A stretch of 48,934 nt of DNA. It comes from an uncultured Prevotella sp. (lineage in GTDB: Bacteria > Bacteroidota > Bacteroidia > Bacteroidales > Bacteroidaceae). Where the stretch lies: positions 1-48,934 of the forward strand of contig CATXJC010000012.1 in assembly GCA_958369755.1 (NCBI GenBank), in the 5' to 3' direction. The notes beneath the pieces are model-generated. The model saw only the letters and a list, made by a program, of their open reading frames with translations. It was not told the DNA's origin and searched no databases. Position numbers and translations under genes: made by a program. Shown here piece by piece: positions 32,705 through 41,871 of the stretch; the stretch's first letter is position 1; the number at the start of each line of letters is the position of its first letter.

Positions 32705-34696
32705 TTAGAGTGGAATGTACTCTACAAATGCTTCCATAGCCTCGTAGCAAGCCAGACCTAACTCATCATAGAGCTGGGCGGTGCCACGGTTGCGGTCTTC
32801 TGCACGCTGCCAGAAGAGGCGCTCGTCGTTACCCAGGAATGGAGCACTCTCCATCTGTGACTGGTGCTTGAGGATAGAGTTACGCTTTGCTCTCAACTCC
32901 TCAGGGCTCAATGGAACACACATCTCGATGTTCTCAATCTCCCATTCAGCCCAAGCGCCACGGTACATCCAGATGCGGCAGTCCTTCAGCCACTCTGCGC
33001 CAGCCTTCTTCTCCTCGTCGATGGCTGCGAGAACAGCGTCGGTACACTTCTTGTGAGTTCCGTGTGGGTCAGCCAGATCACCAGCAACATAGATCTGATG
33101 AGGCTTCACCTCCTGCAGCAATGCTCTAACGATCTCAACGTCCTTCTCTGTCATAGGCAACTTCTCAATCTTGCCGCTCTCATAGAATGGCAAGTCAAGG
33201 AAGTGAACGCGGTTCAGAGGAATCTCGTTGAATGTACAAGCTGTACGAGCCTCGCCACGACGAATCAAACCCTTGATGGTCAGAATGTCACGGGTATCGA
33301 AATCGCTCTCCTTCTTGTGTGCGAAGAACTCCTTGATTTCCTGGTATTTCTTAGAGATCACGCTATCCTTGGAGTCTGCGAAAATCTGGTTGAAACCATT
33401 GATGAAGTGCATGAATCTTGTAACCTCCTCGTCGCCTACAGCGATGTTACCGGATGTCTCGTAAGCTACATGTACCTCGTGCTTCTGCTGTACCAATCGG
33501 CGGATAGTACCACCCATAGAGATCACGTCATCGTCTGGATGTGGAGAGAATACGATCACTCTCTTAGGGAATGGTTTCGCACGCTCTGGACGATAAGTGT
33601 CATCAGCATTTGGCTTACCGCCTGGCCAGCCTGTGATGGTATGCTGCAAGTCGTTGAAAATCTTGATGTTTGCGTTGTATGCAGAGCCGTAGAGAGCCAA
33701 GAGTTCGCTCAAACCATTCTCGTTGTAGTCCTTGTTGGTCAACTTCAGGATAGGCTTGTGCAACTTCTGGCAGAGCCATACCAATGCACTGCGTACCAGC
33801 TTGTCAGTCCACTCGCAGTTTGTTACGAGCCAAGGATGCTTGATACGTGTCAGGTGAGAAGCAGCGCTCAGGTCGAGAATTACGTTTGCATTAGGATGAG
33901 TCTGGAGGAAGCTGGCTGGCAATGTGTCAGTGATGTTTCCTTCTACTACCTTCTGCATGATTTCAGCCTTCTCGTCGCCCCATGCTGTGAGGTAAACACT
34001 CTTGGCAGAGAGCAGGGTAGCGATACCCATGGTGAGAGAGCAAGGAGGAACCTGCTCATTGGTGCCGAAGCTGTTCTCCATTTCCTCGCGGGAAGTATTG
34101 CCGATGAGGATCAGACGGGTGATAGACTGGATACCAGAGCCTGGCTCGTTGGCAGCGATATTACCCATTCTTCCGATACCGAGGAGAGCGATGTCGAGAC
34201 CGCCGAAGGTCTTGATGCGCTTCTCGTAGAGGTGGCAGGTATCCTGCACTGCGTCCTGTGCCACACTGCCATCCAATGTGAAGATGTTCTGTGGATCGAT
34301 GTCAACATGGTCGAGGAAACGCTCCTTCAACTGGTTGATGCTCTTCAGAGAACTTTCCTTCTGTACTGGATAGTACTCGTAAGCATTGAATACTACCACG
34401 TTTCTGAAACTGAGCTGCTTAGCCTCGCATCTTCTCTGCAATTCCTTGTAGATAGGTGTGAGCGACAAGCCTGTGCCCAATGCCATCACGTAATATCTGC
34501 CCTCGTGCTGAGCTGCCTTGATTTCCTTCTCTACTTGGTCAGCTACATGAGCTGCACCCTCCATGGAAGAGGCGAAGATGTCGGTATGAATTTTCTCCAT
34601 TCTGGAGATCTCTGAGTACTCTACAGTAGTCTTTGGTTTGTAGTATGCCAATGGTACCTTGTTGAGTACAATTTCTGAACTAAGATTTAGTCTCAT
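32705..34696 (-). CDS. Inactive NagB-like domain fused to a PIG-L/LmbE deacetylase
   Basis: A 663-aa cytoplasmic protein. Residues about 35-285 align with glucosamine-6-phosphate deaminase along their whole length, but key residues are replaced: Asp72 of NagB is Tyr106 (FNAYEY for FNMDEY), and Asp141/His143 are Met177/Asn179 (GIGRMGNIAANEP for GxGxDGHIAFNEP). Glu184 remains, and the phosphate loop PTGxxP has become GTGLSL. Residues about 378-640 form a PIG-L zinc-dependent N-deacetylase with HPDDD (386-390) and HGTH (545-548) intact. It lies 36 bp after nagB on the same strand. It may deacetylate an N-acetyl amino sugar, with the dead domain binding ligand. Such fusions are often annotated simply as NagB in Bacteroidetes, which looks wrong here. 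Confidence 0.88.
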   Translation of the reverse strand: MRLNLSSEIVLNKVPLAYYKPKTTVEYSEISRMEKIHTDIFASSMEGAAHVADQVEKEIKAAQHEGRYYVMALGTGLSLTPIYKELQRRCEAKQLSFRNVVVFNAYEYYPVQKESSLKSINQLKERFLDHVDIDPQNIFTLDGSVAQDAVQDTCHLYEKRIKTFGGLDIALLGIGRMGNIAANEPGSGIQSITRLILIGNTSREEMENSFGTNEQVPPCSLTMGIATLLSAKSVYLTAWGDEKAEIMQKVVEGNITDTLPASFLQTHPNANVILDLSAASHLTRIKHPWLVTNCEWTDKLVRSALVWLCQKLHKPILKLTNKDYNENGLSELLALYGSAYNANIKIFNDLQHTITGWPGGKPNADDTYRPERAKPFPKRVIVFSPHPDDDVISMGGTIRRLVQQKHEVHVAYETSGNIAVGDEEVTRFMHFINGFNQIFADSKDSVISKKYQEIKEFFAHKKESDFDTRDILTIKGLIRRGEARTACTFNEIPLNRVHFLDLPFYESGKIEKLPMTEKDVEIVRALLQEVKPHQIYVAGDLADPHGTHKKCTDAVLAAIDEEKKAGAEWLKDCRIWMYRGAWAEWEIENIEMCVPLSPEELRAKRNSILKHQSQMESAPFLGNDERLFWQRAEDRNRGTAQLYDELGLACYEAMEAFVEYIPL

Positions 34697-34732
34697 AGTT
34701 TCTTGTCTTTATAGTTATTACTTTGTTTTTTT

Positions 34733-35524
34733 TTACAAGTTGTCTTTTTCGATGTCCTTGAAGTACTTGTAGGTGCTTACCTTCAACTCATCTGTAGCGC
34801 TCTCATCGCAAACGATGATACCGTGCTGGTGAGTCTGCAGTGCACTGATAGTCCAAGCCTGAGTTACAGGGCCTTCGATAGCTGCCTGAAGGGCACGAGC
34901 CTTGTTGTGACCATTGCAGAGAATCATCACCTCTCTAGCTGCCATAACGGTACCAACACCTACAGTGAGGGCTGTAGCTGGCACAGCGTTCATATCGCCA
35001 CCGAAGAAACGGGAGTTAGCGATGCGGGTATCAGTAGTCAAAGTCTTCACGCGAGTGCGGGAGTTGAGAGAAGAGAATGGCTCATTGAAAGCAATGTGAC
35101 CATCAGGGCCGATACCACCGATGAAGAGGTCGATACCACCTGCTTCTGCAATCATCTCCTCGTAGTGAGCGCACTCAGCTTCGAGATCCTCAGCGTTACC
35201 ATTGAGAATGTGGATGTTCTCCTTAGGGCAATCGATGTGGTCGAAGAGGTTGTGAGCCATGAATGAATGATAGCTCTCTGGATGAGACTCTGGCAAACCT
35301 ACGTATTCGTCCATGTTGAATGTGAGTACATGCTTGAAAGAAACCTCACCAGCCTTGACAGCCTTTACGATTTCTGCATACATACCAATAGGTGATGAGC
35401 CTGTTGGCAAACCCAGAACGAATGGTTTCTCTGCTGTTGGTTGGAAAGCTTTGATGGTCTCCACAACGTGACGAGCTGCCCAGCGAGCCAACTCATCGTA
35501 ATTCTTTTCGATAATTACACGCAT
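34733..35524 (-). CDS. nagB: Glucosamine-6-phosphate deaminase
   Basis: Cytoplasmic enzyme converting GlcN-6-P to fructose-6-P and ammonia, the exit of amino-sugar catabolism into glycolysis. The 263-aa chain keeps E. coli numbering: Asp72 in FNMDEYVG, and Asp141, His143 and Glu148 in GPDGHIAFNEP, with the phosphate loop LGLPTGSSP. Length and residues indicate an active enzyme. It lies 59 bp after the ROK regulator gene and 36 bp before the fusion gene, all on the minus strand. Confidence 0.96.
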   Translation of the reverse strand: MRVIIEKNYDELARWAARHVVETIKAFQPTAEKPFVLGLPTGSSPIGMYAEIVKAVKAGEVSFKHVLTFNMDEYVGLPESHPESYHSFMAHNLFDHIDCPKENIHILNGNAEDLEAECAHYEEMIAEAGGIDLFIGGIGPDGHIAFNEPFSSLNSRTRVKTLTTDTRIANSRFFGGDMNAVPATALTVGVGTVMAAREVMILCNGHNKARALQAAIEGPVTQAWTISALQTHQHGIIVCDESATDELKVSTYKYFKDIEKDNL

Positions 35525-35583
35525 AGTTGATATATGTTTATAGTTAATGTATTCTTATATATTAATAATGTATTCTTAATCTA

Positions 35584-36780
35584 TTAATTGTTCAAGTACT
35601 TGCTTCTTGCCATAAGGCAGGCTCCAATCAGTCCTGCATGCTCTTTCAGGGTAGAGGTGGCAACCTGCGAATCCTCGTTCACCATATTGAGCGAGAACTT
35701 TTTGATGCCCATGCAGATAGGTTGGGTAAGATAAGCACCTGTCACCGAGAGGTCTCCTCCGATGACCAGCATCTCCGGATTGAAGATGTTGATGATGCCG
35801 GCGAGATTGGTTCCCAGTTCCACCGCCACCTTCTGCAGGGTCTCAATGCTGAGCACATCCTCTTTTTTGATGGCATCGAGGATATCCTGCAGGGTGAGTT
35901 CCTGATGCTGGTTCTTCACCTTGTCGGACAGCACGGATGTTCCACCGTTCTCCAGTGCCTCTTTCATCTTTCGCAGCAATGCCGATCCTGATGTTTCCGT
36001 TTCCATGCAACCTGTTTTTCCACAATGGCAGATGATGTCATTATTATAGATGTGCATGTGTCCGATTTCACCCGAGAAGCCTGATTTTCCGAGATAGAGC
36101 TTGCCGTCGAAGATGATACCGATGCCGATGCCCCAGCTGACGTTTACGAAGATGATGTTTTTCAATCCCTTGCAGACACCTTTCAGATATTCACCGTAAG
36201 TCATGCAGCGGGTATCGTTGTCGATGCAGAAAGGCAGGTCGAGTCTTTCGGTCAGCGCTTCTGCCAGCGGCATTGTCGTGCAGGTGAAGTAATTATAGGC
36301 ACAACCTGTTTCCGGGTTCACTCGTCCACCGATACTCATACAAGCCTTCTTAATCTGGCTTCTTGCGATGCCTGATCTCTGGATGTATTCGTTGATGAGG
36401 TTGATGAAACGGTTGAAGCATTCCGGGGTGTCCTGGTAGTCAAAGTGTATCAGTTCAGGTTCTGCCACTATGTTACCACAAAAATCACAGATGCCGAAGG
36501 TGAGATTTTGCTTTCCTGTATCTATGCCGAGGAAATATCCGGATGTTGCGATGAGGTTGTAAATCTTTGGCGCTCTTTTCGAGTAATTGTCTTTTTTGCC
36601 TGTTACCTCAATCAAACCATCCTCAATGAGCTCGTTCAGAGTCTTGGTAGTATATGGCACACTTACCCCCAAACTATTGGATAGTTCGGCGATAGTTTGC
36701 CCTCCATGTTCTATGAGCAAGTTCAAAAGAGCTGTCTTAGAGGCAGACCATTTAGTGTGAGGTATGATGCTTTTTGCCAT
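35584..36780 (-). CDS. ROK-family transcriptional repressor (NagC/Mlc type)
   Basis: A 398-aa regulator. Residues about 12-70 form a winged helix-turn-helix (TIAELSNSLGVSVPYTTKTL, LIEDGLIEVTGK). The ROK fold follows, with IDTGKQN, the NDT motif (Asn188-Asp189), GEIGH with His241, and the zinc site C-x-C-G-x-x-G-C-x-E (Cys251, Cys253, Cys258). The DNA-binding domain marks it as a regulator rather than a free kinase. It is divergent from the nanT operon and upstream of nagB, so it probably senses an amino sugar such as GlcNAc-6-P or ManNAc and represses both sides. The effector is inference. Confidence 0.9.
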   Translation of the reverse strand: MAKSIIPHTKWSASKTALLNLLIEHGGQTIAELSNSLGVSVPYTTKTLNELIEDGLIEVTGKKDNYSKRAPKIYNLIATSGYFLGIDTGKQNLTFGICDFCGNIVAEPELIHFDYQDTPECFNRFINLINEYIQRSGIARSQIKKACMSIGGRVNPETGCAYNYFTCTTMPLAEALTERLDLPFCIDNDTRCMTYGEYLKGVCKGLKNIIFVNVSWGIGIGIIFDGKLYLGKSGFSGEIGHMHIYNNDIICHCGKTGCMETETSGSALLRKMKEALENGGTSVLSDKVKNQHQELTLQDILDAIKKEDVLSIETLQKVAVELGTNLAGIINIFNPEMLVIGGDLSVTGAYLTQPICMGIKKFSLNMVNEDSQVATSTLKEHAGLIGACLMARSKYLNN

Positions 36781-37134
36781 ACAGATATTTCTTGTTTAAG
36801 TTTTTACGCTGCAAAGATAAATAAATAAATCCGTTTTTTTAATGTTTGAGAGTTAATTAATCTAAATTATTAGAATAAACTTTGTTTTTCCCCATTTTCG
36901 GGGAATGATTTAACTGTTTGAACCTATGATTTTTAGCTTTTTAAAATACTGGTTGCTCAAACAGCTCAGAGGAGATTCTTTTATATATATAATAAGGTGT
37001 ATAGATATAAAACGTAAGAACAAATAAATAAACTAATTTAATTAACTTGAATAACGAAAATTAATTCATTAAAATTTGGCTGGTATTAAAATAAGTGGTA
37101 AATTTGCACCCGAATAACAAAACTAACAATCGAA
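36781..37134. promoter_or_regulatory. Divergent control region between the ROK gene and the nan operon
   Basis: 354 bp without a gene. TATCTTTG on the minus strand (36812-36819) is the -7 box for the ROK gene, with no clear -33 box. TTCCCC-ATTTTC-GGGGAA (36888-36905) is a perfect 6-bp inverted repeat. GAATAA occurs at 36873, 37049 and 37112, the same hexamer as a NagC half-site complement (TTATTC), but in A+T-rich DNA this is weak. The nanT promoter at its right end is listed separately. Confidence 0.5.
37075..37106 (+). promoter_or_regulatory. nan operon promoter
   Basis: TTTG (37075-37078), exactly 20 nt, then TAAATTTG (37099-37106): a full consensus match. The start would be near 37113, about 22 nt before nanT. 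Confidence 0.85.
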
Positions 37135-38370
37135 ATGAAAAATAAAAAGTTTTATCCCTGGTTAGTTGTAGCGCTCCTGTGGGTGGTTGCTCTTCTCAAC
37201 TATATGGATCGACAGATGCTTTCCACCATGCAGGCCGCTATGAAGGTTGACATCGTGGAATTACAGCAAGCTGAAGCCTTTGGCGCTTTGATGGCAGTCT
37301 TCCTTTGGATCTATGGTATTGTGAGTCCATTTGCCGGTATCGTAGCAGATAGGATCAGTCGAAAGAAATTAGTAGTAGGCAGTCTCTTTGTCTGGTCTCT
37401 GGTGACCTATCTGATGGGATATGCTTCCAGTTTTGATCAGCTTTACATGTTGAGGGCATTGATGGGTATCAGCGAGGCGCTTTACATCCCTTCTGCCTTG
37501 TCTCTCATTGCCGACTGGCATGAAGGAAAGTCAAGATCTCTGGCTGTCGGTGTTCACATGACCGGTTTGTATGTAGGTCAGGCTATCGGAGGATTTGGTG
37601 CTACCGTGGCAGCAGCCTTCTCCTGGCACACTGCTTTCCGCTGGTTCGGTATTCTCGGAATCGCTTATTCTGTCGTATTGCTTCTGTTGTTGCACGATAA
37701 AGACAAGGATACTGTGAGTATGGCTGTGGCTCAGCAGGAAAAGCCTGCAAAGGGCGGATTGTTCCAAGGCTTATCTGTTGTGCTTTCTACTTGGGCATTC
37801 TGGGTGATTCTCTTCTATTTCGCAGTTCCTTCTCTTCCAGGTTGGGCTACCAAGAACTGGCTTCCAACTTTGTTTGCAGAGAATCTGGGTGTACCTATGT
37901 CTGAGGCGGGTCCGATGTCAACTATCACCATCGCGGTTTCCTCATTGTTTGGTGTCCTCTTCGGCGGTGTACTTTCCGATAAATGGGTTCACAAGAACAT
38001 CCGTGGCCGCGTTTATACCAGTGCCATCGGTCTGGGAATGACGATTCCTGCTCTCTTCCTCCTGGGCTTCGGCCACAGTGTGGTAGCAGTAGTGGGAGCG
38101 GGATTGCTCTTCGGTATCGGTTACGGTATGTTTGATGCCAACAATATGCCAATCCTCTGTCAGATTATCTCGGCAAAATATAGGGCAACAGCATACGGTA
38201 TCATGAATATGGTGGGCGTATTTGCCGGAGCCATGGTTACCCAGGTGATGGGTAAGTTCTCTGATGGCGGTAATCTGGGATTGGCTTTTGCCGTATTGGG
38301 CGTGGTGGTTATCGCTGCGCTGACACTTCAGCTGGCTTGCTTGAAGCCAAAGACTGATAACTTAGAATAA
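37135..38370 (+). CDS. nanT: MFS transporter, probable sialic acid permease NanT
   Basis: A 411-aa inner-membrane major-facilitator carrier with twelve predicted helices. The N-terminal LNYMDRQMLS and the loop motif GIVADRISRKK are of the anion/sugar-acid branch that includes the NanT of Bacteroides fragilis. It is the first gene of a six-gene operon with nanA and an AGE-type epimerase, the same combination as the nanLET set of that species. It would move Neu5Ac from periplasm to cytoplasm after the SusC/SusD pair brings it through the outer membrane. Confidence 0.85.
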   Translation: MKNKKFYPWLVVALLWVVALLNYMDRQMLSTMQAAMKVDIVELQQAEAFGALMAVFLWIYGIVSPFAGIVADRISRKKLVVGSLFVWSLVTYLMGYASSFDQLYMLRALMGISEALYIPSALSLIADWHEGKSRSLAVGVHMTGLYVGQAIGGFGATVAAAFSWHTAFRWFGILGIAYSVVLLLLLHDKDKDTVSMAVAQQEKPAKGGLFQGLSVVLSTWAFWVILFYFAVPSLPGWATKNWLPTLFAENLGVPMSEAGPMSTITIAVSSLFGVLFGGVLSDKWVHKNIRGRVYTSAIGLGMTIPALFLLGFGHSVVAVVGAGLLFGIGYGMFDANNMPILCQIISAKYRATAYGIMNMVGVFAGAMVTQVMGKFSDGGNLGLAFAVLGVVVIAALTLQLACLKPKTDNLE

Positions 38371-38418
38371 TAATATAGTAACAAGGAAAATTTAACTAAC
38401 TTATATATATATATAATT

Positions 38419-39336
38419 ATGGAAAAGATCATTGGACTTATCGATGCACCGTTTACTCCTTTTTATGCTAACGGTGATGTGAACTTGGAACCAATCGAGG
38501 CTTATGCCAAGATGCTTCAGAAGAACGGTCTGAAGGGTGTGTTTATCAATGGTTCATCAGGCGAGGGCTATATGTTGACCACCGAGGAGAGAATGCTCCT
38601 TGCTGAGAGATGGGTAGCCGTAGCTCCAAAGGACTTTAAGATTATCGTTCATGTAGGCAGCTGCTGTCTCCGTGAGAGCCGTCGTTTGGCTGAGCACGCA
38701 CAGAAGTTGGGTGTTTGGGGCATCGGTTCAATGGCGCCTCCATTCCCGCACATCGGCCGCATCGAGGAACTGGTGAAATATTGCGAGGAGATTGCTTCTG
38801 CTGCTCCTGAGCTTCCTTTCTACTACTATCATATTCCTGCATTCAATGGCGCTTATCTGCCAATGCTCGATCTGTTGAAGGCTGTAGATGGACGCATTCC
38901 TAACTTCGCTGGTATCAAATATACCTTTGAGAGCCTGTATGAGTACAACCAGTGCCGTCTCTACAAGAACGGTAAGTACGATATGCTCCATGGTCAGGAT
39001 GAGACTATTCTCCCTAGCCTGGCTCAGGGCGGTGCCCAGGGTGGTATCGGTGGTACAACCAACTACAACGGTAAGGAGTTGGTAGGCATCATCGAGGCTT
39101 GGAAGAACGGCGACATCGAGACAGCCCGTGAGAAGCAGAATTTCGCTCAGGAGGTCATCAACGTTATCTGCCACTACCGTGGTAATATCGTGGGCGGTAA
39201 GCGTATCATGAAGCTGATGGGCTTCGATTTGGGTCCAAACCGTACTCCATTCCGCAACATGACCGATGAGGAAGAGCAGGCAATGAAGAAAGAGTTGGAG
39301 GCTATCCACTTCTTCGACCGTTGCAATAAGTTTTAA
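38419..39336 (+). CDS. nanA: N-acetylneuraminate lyase
   Basis: Class I aldolase splitting Neu5Ac into ManNAc and pyruvate, in the cytoplasm. The 305-aa TIM barrel has the Schiff-base Lys167 in GIKYTF, Tyr137 in FYYYHIP, and the carboxylate-binding GSSGEG (46-51); length and residue numbers match E. coli NanA closely. It lies 48 bp after nanT and 29 bp before the epimerase gene. The name nanL is used for the same enzyme in Bacteroides. Confidence 0.95.
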   Translation: MEKIIGLIDAPFTPFYANGDVNLEPIEAYAKMLQKNGLKGVFINGSSGEGYMLTTEERMLLAERWVAVAPKDFKIIVHVGSCCLRESRRLAEHAQKLGVWGIGSMAPPFPHIGRIEELVKYCEEIASAAPELPFYYYHIPAFNGAYLPMLDLLKAVDGRIPNFAGIKYTFESLYEYNQCRLYKNGKYDMLHGQDETILPSLAQGGAQGGIGGTTNYNGKELVGIIEAWKNGDIETAREKQNFAQEVINVICHYRGNIVGGKRIMKLMGFDLGPNRTPFRNMTDEEEQAMKKELEAIHFFDRCNKF

Positions 39337-39365
39337 TTTCAATCATCTCCACAAAATCAATAAGA

Positions 39366-40553
39366 ATGAATATTAAAGAATATATCAAGCAGTGGGCTGA
39401 CTCCTACAAGAACGACTTAACTCAGAACATCATGCCTTTTTGGATGGAGCATGGATGGGATAAGGTAAACGGTGGTGTTTACACTTGTCTTGATAGAGAT
39501 GGAAGTTTGATCGATTCCACCAAGTCGGTATGGTTCCAGGGTCGATTCGCCTTTATATGCGCCTATGCATATAATAATGTAGAAAAGAACCCGATGTGGC
39601 TGGAGGCTGCGAAGAGCACCCTTGACTTCATCGAGAAGCATTGTTTCGACGAGAATGGAAGAATGTATTTCTCTGTTACTGCCGAGGGTAAGCCATTGCG
39701 CATGCGCCGCTACGTGTTCTCTGAGACCTTCGCAGCCATTGCGATGTCAGAGTATGCCCTGGCTACAGGCGACCAGAAGTATGCCGAACGTGCCCTGCAG
39801 ATTTTCAAGGACACCCAGCGCTTCCTCACCACACCAGGCATCCTGGCTCCAAAGTTCGAGGAATCAGTGCAGTTGCAGAGCCACAGCATCATCATGATTC
39901 TCATCAACGTGGGTTCATGCATCCGCAAGGTTATCAACGACCCTAAGCTCACCGAGCAGATTGATGAGTCAATCGCCAAGCTGAAGAAGTACTTTATCCA
40001 CCCAGAGTTCAAGTGTCTGCTGGAGACGGTGGGCATGAACGGTGAATTTGTGGATACCTGTATGGGGCGCACCATCAACCCAGGTCATTGCATCGAGACT
40101 TCATGGTTTATCATGGAAGTAGCTAAGCAGAGAGGTTGGGACAAGGAGATAACCGATATGGCGCTGCAGATCTTCGACTGGTCTTGGGACTGGGGATGGG
40201 ACAAGCAGTATGGCGGCATCATCAATTTCAGAGACTGCAGGAATCTTCCTGTACAGGATTATTCTCAGGATATGAAGTTCTGGTGGCCACAGACCGAAAC
40301 CATCATCGCTTCTCTCTATGCTTACCTTGCAACAGGTGATGACGAGTATATCTACAAGCATCAGCGCATCAGCGAGTGGACCTACGCCCACTTCCCAGAT
40401 GCCGAGTTCGGTGAGTGGTATGGTTATCTTCACAGAGACGGTACCGTGGCACAGCCTGCCAAGGGTAATCTCTTCAAGGGACCGTTCCATATTCCGAGAA
40501 TGATGATCAAGGCATACTCTTTGTGCCAGGAGATTTTGAACAAGGAAGTATAA
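39366..40553 (+). CDS. nanE: N-acylglucosamine 2-epimerase (AGE/renin-binding type)
   Basis: Cytoplasmic enzyme interconverting ManNAc and GlcNAc without a phosphate. The 395-aa alpha/alpha barrel shows ETFAAIAMSEYA, NPGHCIETSWFIMEVAK with the catalytic-type His, and KFWWPQTETIIASLYAY. This is the mammalian-type 2-epimerase, not the small NanE of E. coli that works on ManNAc-6-P, so free GlcNAc is formed and needs a kinase encoded elsewhere. The stop lies 20 bp before the sialidase start. Confidence 0.93.
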   Translation: MNIKEYIKQWADSYKNDLTQNIMPFWMEHGWDKVNGGVYTCLDRDGSLIDSTKSVWFQGRFAFICAYAYNNVEKNPMWLEAAKSTLDFIEKHCFDENGRMYFSVTAEGKPLRMRRYVFSETFAAIAMSEYALATGDQKYAERALQIFKDTQRFLTTPGILAPKFEESVQLQSHSIIMILINVGSCIRKVINDPKLTEQIDESIAKLKKYFIHPEFKCLLETVGMNGEFVDTCMGRTINPGHCIETSWFIMEVAKQRGWDKEITDMALQIFDWSWDWGWDKQYGGIINFRDCRNLPVQDYSQDMKFWWPQTETIIASLYAYLATGDDEYIYKHQRISEWTYAHFPDAEFGEWYGYLHRDGTVAQPAKGNLFKGPFHIPRMMIKAYSLCQEILNKEV

Positions 40554-40573
40554 ATGAACAAAAAACGAGAAAT

Positions 40574-41851
40574 ATGATTTTTTCAGCAAATATAAGCAAG
40601 GTATTGTGTCTCGCTACGATGGGTATTACCCTGATGATGCCTGCACAGGTTGCTGCTGCAATCCCTGAAATGGCAGTTGAGGCTCAGACTGTGAAAGGTC
40701 AGGACGGCATCACCGTCTTCCCTAACAAGGAAGCACAGTATCGCATTCCTGCCATCGTGGAGTGTAAGTCGGGTAAGTTGATTGCGTTTACCGATCATCG
40801 TTATCACAATAAGGATATTGGTGGCGGCCGTCATCTCGACATCGTGATGAAGACCAGTATGGACAAGGGCGCTACCTGGAGCTCTCCTGAGCAGATGGTG
40901 GCAAAGGGTGGAAACGGTATTGCTACCAGTTTCGACTGCGCCCATGGCGATGCGGCTGTCGTAGTAGATAAGAAGAGCGGCAGAATCCTCCTGATGTGTG
41001 CATCGGGCGGCATCGGCTACTGGGAGTCTAAGCGTGGTAATCTCCTGATGATGGGTAGATACTACAGCGACGACGAGGGTAAGACATGGTATGGCGAGGA
41101 AGTGACCAAGCAGATTTACGACCTCATGCCAGAAGTGGAATCTGCCTTCTTTACCAGTGGTAGAATCTGTCAGAGTAAGCAGATCAAGGTAGGCAAGTAC
41201 TATCGTGTCTATACCGTGTTGTGTACCCGTAGCGGTAACCGCATTCTCTATAGCGATGACTTTGGAGAGACCTGGAATGTCTTGGGCAAGAATGTAGCCG
41301 AGGCTGCTCCTCGTGGAGATGAAGCTAAGGTTGAAGAGTTGCCAAACGGCAACGTGTTGCTCAGCAGCCGTGCAATGGGTGGACGCTACATCAACATCTA
41401 TACTTATGAGGATAAGAAGACTGCCACAGGCTCTTGGGGCAAGGTAATAGCTTCTGATGCCAAGAATATGGGTGTTGCTGCCCATAAGAACTCTTGCAAT
41501 GGCGAGGTTCTCATGGTGGATGCCAAGAAGAACGGCAAGAAGGTGAAGTTATTGCTCCAGAGTGTTCCGGTAGGTCCAGGCCGTAACAACGTAGGTATCT
41601 ACTACAAGGCATTGGAGACTCCTGCTGATTATGCCACTCCAGAGGCGATTGCCAAGAACTGGGAAGGCTGCTATCAGTTGAGCAATACAACATCGGCTTA
41701 CTCAACCATGGTTCAGGGCAAGAATGGAAGCATCTACTTCCTCCTGGAGGAGAATGCCTTTAAGGATCCGAAGACACAGACGGATGATTACTACGATATC
41801 CGATTCTATAACCTGAGCATTGAGCAGATAACGAACAACAGATATAAATAA
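40574..41851 (+). CDS. nanH: Sialidase, GH33
   Basis: A secreted 425-aa exo-sialidase with a signal peptide (about 1-28). The catalytic arginine is in YRIP (Arg57). Three Asp boxes of the S-x-D-x-G-x-T-W form are seen (95-102, 165-172 and 227-234). Other active-site elements are TDHRYHNKDIGGGRHLD, Glu254 in VEELPNGN, an arginine in CTRSGNR, and the tyrosine in TSAYSTMV. The frame is open to 40523 over the end of the epimerase gene; the ATG at 40574 gives a proper signal peptide. It frees terminal sialic acid from mucin-type glycans for the transporters encoded on either side. Confidence 0.94.
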   Translation: MIFSANISKVLCLATMGITLMMPAQVAAAIPEMAVEAQTVKGQDGITVFPNKEAQYRIPAIVECKSGKLIAFTDHRYHNKDIGGGRHLDIVMKTSMDKGATWSSPEQMVAKGGNGIATSFDCAHGDAAVVVDKKSGRILLMCASGGIGYWESKRGNLLMMGRYYSDDEGKTWYGEEVTKQIYDLMPEVESAFFTSGRICQSKQIKVGKYYRVYTVLCTRSGNRILYSDDFGETWNVLGKNVAEAAPRGDEAKVEELPNGNVLLSSRAMGGRYINIYTYEDKKTATGSWGKVIASDAKNMGVAAHKNSCNGEVLMVDAKKNGKKVKLLLQSVPVGPGRNNVGIYYKALETPADYATPEAIAKNWEGCYQLSNTTSAYSTMVQGKNGSIYFLLEENAFKDPKTQTDDYYDIRFYNLSIEQITNNRYK

Positions 41852-41871
41852 TATTAACTAATTATCAACTT

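Noticed and set aside
32864..34615. 583-aa plus-strand frame opposite the pseudo-NagB/PIG-L gene
   Set aside because: A long antisense shadow; the minus-strand protein has clear domain homology and the plus-strand one has none.
35584..36780. ROK protein as the missing GlcNAc kinase
   Set aside because: It has an N-terminal winged helix and its phosphate-binding motif (IDTGKQN) departs from the DxGxT form of the kinases, so it is better read as a repressor.
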